From the NCBI GenBank assembly GCA_002369495.1, contig DFFD01000143.1:1-5776 (forward strand): 5,776 nt of DNA. Reading direction: 5' to 3'. Shown one piece after another: positions 1-5,192 of the stretch. Origin of the DNA: Lachnospiraceae bacterium UBA3785. Lineage in GTDB: Bacteria > Bacillota > Clostridia > Lachnospirales > Lachnospiraceae. Each line of letters starts with the position of its first letter. Position 1 is the stretch's first letter. The position numbers and the translations under genes are program-made. The notes below the pieces were generated by a model. It did no database searches. It was not told the DNA's origin and was given only the letters and a program-made list of their open reading frames with translations.

Positions 1-722
1 AGGAAGGTTTCGAGGCTGTGTTCGTCGGTTCCGGCGCAGGTCTTCCGATGTTCATGGGCATCCCGGGCGAGAATGCGAACGGCGTATTCTCCGCCAACGA
101 GTACCTGACCAGAAACAACCTGATGAAGGCTTTCCGCGACGACTACGACACGCCGATCTACAAGGCTAAGAAGTGCGTCGTCGTCGGCGGCGGCAACGTC
201 GCGATGGACGCGGCCAGGACCGCGCTCAGGCTCGGCGCCGAGGTGCACCTTGTCTACCGCCGTTCCGAGGCAGAGCTTCCGGCCCGTGCGGAGGAAGTCC
301 ATCACGCGAAGGAAGAGGGCGTCATCTTCGATCTGCTGACCAACCCGGTCGAGATCCTCATGGATGAAAATGAAAAGGTCACCGGCATCCGCTGCATCCG
401 CATGGAGCTCGGCGAGCCGGATGCCTCCGGCAGAAGACGCCCGGTTCCGGTAGCCGGTTCCGAGTTCGAGATGGAGTGCGACGCGGTCATCATGTCGCTC
501 GGCACTTCCCCGAACCCGCTGATCTCCTCCACAACTCCGGGTCTTGAGACCAACCGCCGCAAGTGCCTGGTCGCGACCGAGGACGAGGGCAAGACCACGA
601 AGGAAGGCGTCTATGCGGGCGGCGACGCCGTCACGGGCGCTGCCACGGTCATCCTGGCCATGGGTGCCGGCCGTGCCGGTGCAAAGGGCATCGACAATTA
701 CATCAAGGCAAAGAACGCCTGA
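1..722 (+). CDS. gltA: GltA/NfnL-type NADPH-dependent FAD oxidoreductase, C-terminal part (5' end cut by window)
   Basis: The reading frame is open from the first bases (codons in phase from base 3), so the start lies upstream; about 239 residues are visible of a family usually near 450-465. The visible part opens with the FAD-domain motif VGSGAG. It continues with the NADPH-binding Rossmann loop VVVGGGNVAMDAAR (bases 177-218), then VYRRSEAELPAR, whose arginines are the usual contact for the NADP 2'-phosphate. It ends with the FAD-binding GGDAVTGAATVILAMGAGRA signature (from about base 619). The family passes electrons between NADPH, flavin and Fe-S centres in the cytoplasm. It is commonly annotated as homotetrameric glutamate synthase or glutamate synthase small subunit. 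In clostridia the same type is often the large subunit of the electron-bifurcating NADH-dependent ferredoxin:NADP+ oxidoreductase (NfnB/NfnL). The missing upstream gene would decide: an NfnA/HydG-type FAD/NAD-binding subunit would favour Nfn. Family membership is very secure; the exact reaction is not. A strong terminator follows the stop codon. Confidence 0.93.
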   Translation, partial: EGFEAVFVGSGAGLPMFMGIPGENANGVFSANEYLTRNNLMKAFRDDYDTPIYKAKKCVVVGGGNVAMDAARTALRLGAEVHLVYRRSEAELPARAEEVHHAKEEGVIFDLLTNPVEILMDENEKVTGIRCIRMELGEPDASGRRRPVPVAGSEFEMECDAVIMSLGTSPNPLISSTTPGLETNRRKCLVATEDEGKTTKEGVYAGGDAVTGAATVILAMGAGRAGAKGIDNYIKAKNA

Positions 723-734
723 GAAATGCATGTC

Positions 735-768
735 GGAGCGTATGGAATGCCATGCGCTCCGTTTTTTT
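735..768 (+). terminator. Intrinsic terminator after gltA/nfnL
   Basis: An 11-bp stem with one T-G wobble is formed by GGAGCGTATGG (735-745) and CCATGCGCTCC (750-760), closed by a 4-base loop AATG (746-749). A G and seven T follow (761-768). This is a textbook Rho-independent terminator, 12 bases past the gltA/nfnL stop codon. It is unusual in ending only six bases before the rlmH start codon. Confidence 0.9.
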
Positions 769-774
769 GAGAGT

Positions 775-1257
775 ATGGTGACGATTAAACTGATCTGTGT
801 CGGGAAAATTAAGGAAGCCTTCTACCGGGACGCGGCGGATGAGTACAGAAAGCGCCTCAGCCGCTACGCAAAAGTGACCATCACGGAACTGCAGGACGAG
901 AAGACGCCGGATGGCGCCTCCGTGGCGGAGGAGCAGGCGATCCTCGCGAAGGAAGGCGAGCGGATCCTCAAAGCTGTCTCGCCGTCCGACTATGTGATCG
1001 AGCTGGCGGTGAAGGGAAAAACGTTTACATCGGAGGGACTCGCCGTCCACCTCGATGCGCTGATGCTGCAGGGGAAGAGCTCGATCGCGTTCGTGATCGG
1101 AGGCTCGCTGGGAACTTCCCCCGAGGTCTCGGCGAGGGCGGACGAGCATCTCAGCTTTTCGGCGCTCACATTTCCGCATCAGCTCATGCGGGTCATCCTG
1201 CTGGAGCAGATCTACCGGTCCTTCCGCATACTGAAAAACGAACCCTATCACAAGTGA
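775..1257 (+). CDS. rlmH: RlmH, 23S rRNA pseudouridine-1915 N3-methyltransferase (SPOUT family)
   Basis: The 160-residue product is the normal size for RlmH, a homodimeric SPOUT methyltransferase that uses SAM to methylate N3 of pseudouridine 1915 in 23S rRNA helix 69 of the assembled 70S ribosome. The N-terminus IKLICVGKIKEAFYRDAADEYRKRLSRY is typical. The SAM-binding knot loop GGSLG is at residues 109-113, and the C-terminus carries FPHQLMRVILLEQIYRSFRI followed by the conserved NEPYHK end. The frame stays open upstream to base 544 but that stretch overlaps gltA out of frame and does not resemble the family, so ATG 775 is chosen; GTG 778 is a close alternative. The only purine-rich stretch upstream is GAGAG (769-773), 1 base from ATG 775 or 4 from GTG 778, which is a poor ribosome binding site. 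The gene ends in tandem TGA TGA stops. No clear terminator follows before phoH. Confidence 0.95.
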   Translation: MVTIKLICVGKIKEAFYRDAADEYRKRLSRYAKVTITELQDEKTPDGASVAEEQAILAKEGERILKAVSPSDYVIELAVKGKTFTSEGLAVHLDALMLQGKSSIAFVIGGSLGTSPEVSARADEHLSFSALTFPHQLMRVILLEQIYRSFRILKNEPYHK

Positions 1258-1289
1258 TGAGATTGAGGGTTTTATTTTCAGTGCAAAGA

Positions 1290-1298
1290 TGGTACAAT
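1290..1298 (+). promoter_or_regulatory. Probable extended -10 promoter for the phoH-ybeY-DUF3048-proB operon
   Basis: TGGTACAAT fits the extended -10 form TGn-TATAAT with one mismatch in the hexamer (TACAAT, 1293-1298). It lies in an AT-richer gap of 78 bases between rlmH and phoH. No good -35 sits at 17 bases: TTTTAT at 1270-1275 is weak, and TTGAGG at 1263-1268 is 24 bases away. The extended TG is therefore probably what makes it work. Transcription would begin near 1305, leaving a leader of about 30 bases. Confidence 0.65.
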
Positions 1299-1318
1299 AG
1301 AAAACTAGTGTTAAGAAC

Positions 1319-1325
1319 GGAAGGA
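1319..1325 (+). promoter_or_regulatory. Ribosome binding site of phoH
   Basis: GGAAGGA stands 10 bases before ATG 1336 and is the only Shine-Dalgarno-like element in this leader. It supports that start. Confidence 0.7.
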
Positions 1326-1335
1326 ACTCTTTTTC

Positions 1336-2343
1336 ATGAGCACAGTCGAACTTTCAATCGATATCCCGGCGGAGCACGAGAAAAATATCTTCGGGGCCTA
1401 CGACGAGCATATCAAGAGCATTGAGCGCACGCTGAACGTTGAGGTCGGCAGCCGCAACGGGACGGTCCGGATCACCGGATCGCCAATGAACACGGCAAAG
1501 GCGAAACGTCTGCTTGCGCAGCTTCTCATCATGTCCGAGAGAGGGACGGAGATCACGACCCAGAATGTGACCTATGCGCTCTCCCTGCTCATGGACGGCA
1601 ACGAAGGCGCCATGGACGACCTGGATTCCGACATCATTATCCACACGATGGCGGGACGGCCGATCAAGCCGAAGACGCTCGGCCAGAAGGAGTATGTGGA
1701 TTCGATCCGGAAGCGGATGATCACCTTCGGGATCGGGCCGGCCGGCACCGGCAAGACCTACCTCGCGATGGCGATGGCGATCCGGGCATTCCGGAGAGAC
1801 GAGGTCTCCCGCATCATCCTGACGCGGCCCGCGATCGAGGCAGGCGAGAAGCTCGGCTTCCTGCCGGGCGACCTGCAGAGCAAGATCGACCCATACCTCA
1901 GGCCGCTCTACGACGCACTCTACGAGATCATGGGAGCGGAGCAGTTCGCCAAAAACTCCGAGAAAGGCCTCATCGAGGTCGCGCCGCTCGCCTACATGCG
2001 CGGGCGCACGCTCGACAACGCCTTCATCATTCTCGACGAGGCGCAGAACACGACGCCGGCCCAGATGAAAATGTTCCTGACCCGCATCGGCTTCGGCACA
2101 AAAGTCGTGATCACCGGCGACAGAACGCAGAAGGACCTGCCCGGCGGCACGGTCAGCGGCCTTGACGAAGCGTTCAAGGTCCTCAAAAAGATCGATGAGA
2201 TCGGTTTCTGTGAGCTGACGAGCAAGGACGTTGTCCGCCACCCGCTGGTCCAGAAGATCGTGCAGGCTTACGAGGTCTACGAGGCGAAGAAACCGAAGGA
2301 GAAGCCGGCGGAGAAGAGCTACCGGTTCAGGAGGATGCGATGA
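1336..2343 (+). CDS. phoH: PhoH family protein (PhoH/YbeZ-type ATPase)
   Basis: This 335-residue cytoplasmic P-loop ATPase has the usual length for chromosomal PhoH/YbeZ. Residues about 5-70 (with NVEVGSRNGTVRITGSPMNTAKAKRLL) look like the small KH-like RNA-binding domain found at the N-terminus of this group. The helicase-like ATPase core follows. Walker A is GPAGTGKT (residues 134-141), LTRPAIEAGEKLGFLPGD is the family signature after it, and Walker B is FIILDEAQN (about 230-238). ITGDRTQKDLP follows as a further core motif. The lysine-rich tail is not conserved in general. PhoH/YbeZ proteins are genetically and physically linked to YbeY and to ribosome or RNA metabolism, and ybeY overlaps the stop codon here by four bases (ATGA). 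It is the first gene of a four-gene operon. The precise substrate is unknown even for studied members; the old link to phosphate starvation comes from E. coli phoH and cannot be assumed here. Confidence 0.95.
   Translation: MSTVELSIDIPAEHEKNIFGAYDEHIKSIERTLNVEVGSRNGTVRITGSPMNTAKAKRLLAQLLIMSERGTEITTQNVTYALSLLMDGNEGAMDDLDSDIIIHTMAGRPIKPKTLGQKEYVDSIRKRMITFGIGPAGTGKTYLAMAMAIRAFRRDEVSRIILTRPAIEAGEKLGFLPGDLQSKIDPYLRPLYDALYEIMGAEQFAKNSEKGLIEVAPLAYMRGRTLDNAFIILDEAQNTTPAQMKMFLTRIGFGTKVVITGDRTQKDLPGGTVSGLDEAFKVLKKIDEIGFCELTSKDVVRHPLVQKIVQAYEVYEAKKPKEKPAEKSYRFRRMR
2329..2334 (+). promoter_or_regulatory. Ribosome binding site of ybeY, inside the end of phoH
   Basis: A perfect AGGAGG lies 5 bases before ATG 2340. 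It fixes the ybeY start within the phoH stop (ATGA overlap) and rules out the out-of-frame ATG at 2335. Confidence 0.85.
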
Positions 2344-2873
2344 CAGTATTTATTGAAAATGAATACACCGGACCTGATTTTGACGAGGTCCTCTCATTTG
2401 ACTGGCAGAAGACAGCTGAGGACGTTGTTGAAAAAGCACTCGACCTTGAAGGGTGTCCTTACGAAGCCCAGGTCAACATCCTGCTAACCGGAGACGAGGA
2501 GATGAGAAGCATCAACCTCGAAAACCGGGGGATCGACCGAACGACGGATGTTCTTTCCTTCCCGATGAATGATTTTGAGACGCCGGGAGATTTTGATTTC
2601 CTGGAGGATGAGGAGGCGGACGCCTTCGACCCGGACAGCGGAGAACTGCTGCTCGGCGATATCGTCCTCTCCGTACCGAAGATCAGGGAGCAGGCGGCTG
2701 CCTACGGGCACGGCACGCGCCGCGAATACGCTTTTCTGATTGCCCACAGTGTTCTGCATCTTGTCGGCTACGACCATATGACCCCGGAAGATGAGAGCCG
2801 GATGATCGGCAAACAGAATGACATTTTAAACGAGCTTGGTATAAAACGCGAGAAACCGGAGGAATCAGTGTGA
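2340..2873 (+). CDS. ybeY: YbeY, endoribonuclease / rRNA maturation factor
   Basis: The product is 177 residues, within the normal range. YbeY is a zinc metalloprotein needed for 16S rRNA 3'-end maturation and 70S ribosome quality control. The zinc motif H-x3-H-x5-H is intact in HSVLHLVGYDH, with H136, H140 and H146 as ligands. Upstream are the family blocks VNILLTGDEEMRSINLENRGIDRTTDVLSFPM and GELLLGDIVLSVPKIREQA. An acidic segment between them (FDFLEDEEADAFDPDSGE) is longer than in E. coli-type YbeY but is, as I recall, usual in Lachnospiraceae-like sequences. The gene overlaps phoH by 4 bases and its own stop overlaps the next start by 4 bases (GTGA), so all three genes are probably translationally coupled. 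PhoH-YbeY adjacency is widely conserved and supports joint action on ribosomes. Confidence 0.96.
   Translation: MTVFIENEYTGPDFDEVLSFDWQKTAEDVVEKALDLEGCPYEAQVNILLTGDEEMRSINLENRGIDRTTDVLSFPMNDFETPGDFDFLEDEEADAFDPDSGELLLGDIVLSVPKIREQAAAYGHGTRREYAFLIAHSVLHLVGYDHMTPEDESRMIGKQNDILNELGIKREKPEESV
2858..2863 (+). promoter_or_regulatory. Ribosome binding site deciding the GTG start of the DUF3048 gene
   Basis: GGAGGA lies 6 bases before GTG 2870, inside the last codons of ybeY. With the signal peptide beginning immediately after (VKLKKTFRI), it settles GTG as the start rather than an internal ATG. Confidence 0.8.
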
Positions 2874-4240
2874 AACTGAAAAAAACGTTCAGGATATTGA
2901 CGGTCATGCTTCTCATGGCTTCCCTCACAGGCTGCACCCTGAGAGGCTCATCGGCGGAAGGACAGCACATCTCCGTATGGGATCTGATCGACAACGCGAT
3001 CATGTCGGCAGATGTGCCCGCGGAGACGCCTGCGCCGACCCCCGAGCCGGTCGTTGAATCTGTCGAGACGACGCCGGAACCGACGCCGACGCCGACACCC
3101 GAGCCGGAACCGGACGAACCGAAGGAGCCGATCCCGGCCGGCATGGTCAAGAGCACGCTCACCGGAAACTACATCACCGAAGAAGTCGAAAATATGCGCC
3201 CCGCAGCCTTCATGATTGACAATGTCGCCGGCGCGCTTCCGCAGAGCGGCATTTCCAAAGCGTCGATGTACTATGAGTCGGTCGTCGAAGGCAGCCTGAC
3301 CCGCATCTGTGCTGTCTTTGAGGATTACCGGGGAATCCCCCGGATCGGGCCCCTGCGCAGCTGCCGGGATTATTTCATTTCCCTGGTCAACGGCTGGGAT
3401 CCGCTCTACGTCCACTTCGGGCAGGCGGCCTATGCGCTTCCTTACCTCGAGTCGGACTATGTCGACAATATTTCCGGCCTTCTGGGGTCCAATTACGGGT
3501 TTTTCTACCGCGATAATTCGTTCCACAGTGCGCCGCACAACGCCTACACGGCCGGCGACAACATGATCTCCGCCGCGCAGCAGCTCGGCTACCGGACGGA
3601 ACATGACGACTCCTACATTCCGATGATCAATTTTGCCTGGGTCGGCGACAATATCACGAATGAGGGCGGCAAGGATGCGGGATTTGTCGCGCCGGGCTAT
3701 CTGGTCAACGATCCGAAGTTCTATTACAATCCGTCCGACGGACTCTATTACCGTTACCAGTACGGCGGACCGCATATCGATGTGGAGAACGGCGAGCAGC
3801 TGGCGGTCAAAAACATTATCGTGGTCTTTATGAACCATGACCATTATCAGGGTACCGGGTATCTGCATTTTGAGACGACGCTGGGCGACAAGGGTTTCTA
3901 CATCACGAACGGGAAGGCAGTCCCCATCACCTGGGAGCAGCCGGACTTCTACACGGAAGTCTCCTACAAGACGGAGGACGGGAAGGACCTTGTGATCAAC
4001 ACCGGCAAGACCTGGGTGCTGGTCGTCCAGAACCAGTTTATCCGCAACTTCAGAATGGGCGCTTCCGAGGAATCAGCCGCCATGGCGGTCACCGAGGAGG
4101 AGGCGCAGAAGGCAGAGGTCTACAGCGCGGAGTGGCAGGCAGCCTATGAGAACAACGAGCCGGCCTACCTCGCCATGATGTACCAGATCCTGCAGCAGAA
4201 TCTCGCCGCACACGGCGGCAAAACGAAAGTGGAAGGTTAA
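2870..4240 (+). CDS. DUF3048 (YerB-like) domain lipoprotein
   Basis: The 456-residue product begins at GTG with a lipoprotein signal: a KLKKTFR basic start, a hydrophobic core, and lipobox L19-T20-G21-C22, so mature protein should be lipid-anchored outside the cell membrane. Residues about 49-90 form a Pro/Thr/Glu linker (PAPTPEPV...PEPTPTPTPEPEP) that would act as a spacer through the wall. The DUF3048 region follows. Its first half holds RPAAFMIDN (from 110), YESVVEGSLTRICAVFEDY and the signature RIGPLRSCRDYF (from 158), then DPLYVHFGQ. Its second half holds KNIIVVFMNHDHY (from 314), GKAVPITW and NTGKTWVLVVQ (from 377). A charged, Ala/Glu-rich tail of roughly 60 residues ends the protein. 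B. subtilis YerB is the named relative; no activity is established for the family that I know of. It sits between ybeY and proB with overlapping or near-overlapping ends, suggesting shared expression rather than shared function. Family call is strong; role unknown. Confidence 0.9.
   Translation: MKLKKTFRILTVMLLMASLTGCTLRGSSAEGQHISVWDLIDNAIMSADVPAETPAPTPEPVVESVETTPEPTPTPTPEPEPDEPKEPIPAGMVKSTLTGNYITEEVENMRPAAFMIDNVAGALPQSGISKASMYYESVVEGSLTRICAVFEDYRGIPRIGPLRSCRDYFISLVNGWDPLYVHFGQAAYALPYLESDYVDNISGLLGSNYGFFYRDNSFHSAPHNAYTAGDNMISAAQQLGYRTEHDDSYIPMINFAWVGDNITNEGGKDAGFVAPGYLVNDPKFYYNPSDGLYYRYQYGGPHIDVENGEQLAVKNIIVVFMNHDHYQGTGYLHFETTLGDKGFYITNGKAVPITWEQPDFYTEVSYKTEDGKDLVINTGKTWVLVVQNQFIRNFRMGASEESAAMAVTEEEAQKAEVYSAEWQAAYENNEPAYLAMMYQILQQNLAAHGGKTKVEG
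3017..3139 (+). repeat. Low-complexity Pro/Thr/Glu-coding segment
   Basis: This stretch encodes the PTE linker of the lipoprotein and is built from short imperfect repeats. A CCGACG-type hexamer recurs at 3080-3097, and GCCGGAACCG occurs twice, at 3073-3082 and 3103-3112 (30 bases apart). Such tracts can change length by slippage or recombination while keeping frame, so linker length may differ between strains. Confidence 0.7.
4231..4236 (+). promoter_or_regulatory. Ribosome binding site deciding the TTG start of proB
   Basis: GGAAGG at the end of the lipoprotein gene lies 8 bases before TTG 4245. No ATG or GTG in the proB frame lies between it and the conserved N-terminal motif, and the nearby ATG at 4258 is out of frame, so TTG is the supported start. 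Confidence 0.75.
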
Positions 4241-4244
4241 GCAA

Positions 4245-5084
4245 TTGTCAGCAAGAAATGAAATTTCCGATAAAAAGCGCATCGTCATCAAGATCGGCTC
4301 TTCCTCCCTGGTCCACCCGGAGACCGGAAAGCTGAACCTGCCGAAACTGGAGATCCTGGCCAGGGAAGTCTCCGACCTCAAAAACCGCGGCAAGGAGGTC
4401 GTCATCGTCTCCTCCGGCGCAATCGCGGTCGGAAAGGCCTCGCGGGGCATCAAAAGCTGCCGCACGCTGCAGGAGAAACAGGCCTGTGCGGCAATCGGGC
4501 AGGTCATCCTGATGGGGATCTACCAGAAATTCTTCGCGGAGTACGGGCAGACGGTTGCCCAGATCCTGATGGACAAGAAGACCGTGACGGATACGGAAAG
4601 CCGTGCCCACGCGCGCAACACCTTCAACGAGCTCTTCGAGCTAGGAGCGATCCCGATCGTCAACGAAAATGACACCGTCTCCACCTACGACATCGAATTC
4701 GGCGACAATGACCGCCTCTCCGCGGTCGTGGTGGCCCTCATCAAGGCGGATCTGCTGATCCTGCTCTCCGACATCGACGGACTCTACACGGACGATCCGC
4801 GTTCCAACCCGGATTCGGAGTTCATCCCGGAGGTCCTGAATCTTGACAGCCATTTCATGGATATGGCGAAGGGCTCGACCGGATCGAGCTTCGGCACGGG
4901 CGGCATGGCGACCAAGCTGATCGCCGGCGATATCGCGACCAGCGCGGGCGCAGAGATGATCATCGCGAACGCGGACGATTTTCATATCATTCACCGTCTC
5001 ACGAACGGTGAGGAGATCGGCACGATCTTCCGCGCGAACCCGAAGGAGGAGTTCGCTCTCATCGATTATCTGGAGAAAATGTAA
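4245..5084 (+). CDS. proB: Glutamate 5-kinase, short form lacking the PUA domain
   Basis: This enzyme phosphorylates L-glutamate with ATP to glutamyl 5-phosphate, the first step of proline synthesis, in the cytoplasm. The 279 residues cover only the amino-acid-kinase domain. The phosphate-binding start is VIKIGSSSLV (K16-I-G-S), followed by IVSSGAIAVG (about 54-63), the glutamate-site VNENDTVS (139-146) and FGDNDRLSA (152-160). LLSDIDGLYT follows (D176-I-D-G) and then TGGMATK (218-224). These key motifs are intact. The C-terminal PUA domain of the E. coli-type enzyme (about 367 residues) is absent, and the frame ends cleanly after IGTIFRANPKEEF, so this is a natural short form rather than a broken gene; similar short forms occur in clostridia. 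It starts at TTG, 4 bases after the lipoprotein stop, and is the last gene of its operon. The usual partner proA is not beside it: a terminator and miaB follow. Confidence 0.96.
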   Translation: MSARNEISDKKRIVIKIGSSSLVHPETGKLNLPKLEILAREVSDLKNRGKEVVIVSSGAIAVGKASRGIKSCRTLQEKQACAAIGQVILMGIYQKFFAEYGQTVAQILMDKKTVTDTESRAHARNTFNELFELGAIPIVNENDTVSTYDIEFGDNDRLSAVVVALIKADLLILLSDIDGLYTDDPRSNPDSEFIPEVLNLDSHFMDMAKGSTGSSFGTGGMATKLIAGDIATSAGAEMIIANADDFHIIHRLTNGEEIGTIFRANPKEEFALIDYLEKM

Positions 5085-5093
5085 GGCTATCGG

Positions 5094-5122
5094 AAGGCGC
5101 AGCTTCTATGCTGCGCCTTTTT
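5094..5122 (+). terminator. Intrinsic terminator after proB
   Basis: A perfect 10-bp stem, AAGGCGCAGC (5094-5103) with GCTGCGCCTT (5110-5119), encloses the loop TTCTAT and runs into five T (5118-5122). It lies 9 bases after the proB stop and closes the phoH-ybeY-DUF3048-proB operon. The symmetric A-rich/T-rich flanks give it some potential in the other direction, but no gene faces it. Confidence 0.88.
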
Positions 5123-5138
5123 ACGGATGAAAAGTCTC

Positions 5139-5166
5139 TTGCCCGCGATCAAAAACCGTGTATAAT
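5139..5166 (+). promoter_or_regulatory. Sigma-A type promoter of miaB
   Basis: A -35 TTGCCC (5139-5144, four of six consensus bases) is followed after 16 bases by a perfect -10 TATAAT (5161-5166). Transcription would start near 5173, giving a leader of about 20 bases that carries the miaB ribosome binding site. It lies directly behind the proB terminator, so miaB begins a new transcription unit. Confidence 0.82.
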
Positions 5167-5180
5167 AAAGGCATTGGTTA

Positions 5181-5188
5181 AGAGGTGA
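5181..5188 (+). promoter_or_regulatory. Ribosome binding site of miaB
   Basis: AGAGGTGA stands 4 bases before ATG 5193 and matches the 16S rRNA 3' end well (AGGTGA core). It supports this ATG and hence the N-terminal extension of the protein. Confidence 0.75.
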
Positions 5189-5192
5189 AAGA

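Noticed and set aside
544..774. In-frame upstream extension of rlmH to base 544
   Set aside because: It would read through gltA out of frame and through the terminator hairpin; the translated part is Arg/Ala/Ser-rich and unlike RlmH, whose conserved N-terminus begins at 775-780.
1263..1298. TTGAGG as the -35 partner of TACAAT before phoH
   Set aside because: The spacer would be 24 bases, too long for a sigma-A promoter; the extended -10 TG explains the site better.
1258..1335. Terminator between rlmH and phoH
   Set aside because: Only a weak GTTTT/AAAAC pairing with a long loop and no T-run is present, so read-through from rlmH into phoH remains possible.
1354..2241. Long open frame on the minus strand (295 codons) opposite phoH
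   Set aside because: It mirrors the codon pattern of a well-supported gene in GC-rich DNA, its product resembles no family and has a skewed Arg/Asp/Val/Leu composition, and it has no proper start context.
3012..3215. Arg-rich small frame inside the lipoprotein gene
   Set aside because: It is the +1 frame reading of the Pro/Thr/Glu repeat DNA, has no ribosome binding site and does not resemble a protein.
2948..3868. Minus-strand open frame (306 codons) opposite the lipoprotein gene
   Set aside because: Arg/Val/Asp-rich shadow frame with runs of arginine from the repeated linker DNA; no family resemblance.
5085..5192. Possible riboswitch or small RNA in the proB-miaB gap
   Set aside because: The 108 bases are accounted for by a terminator, a promoter and a short leader; no further structure is evident.
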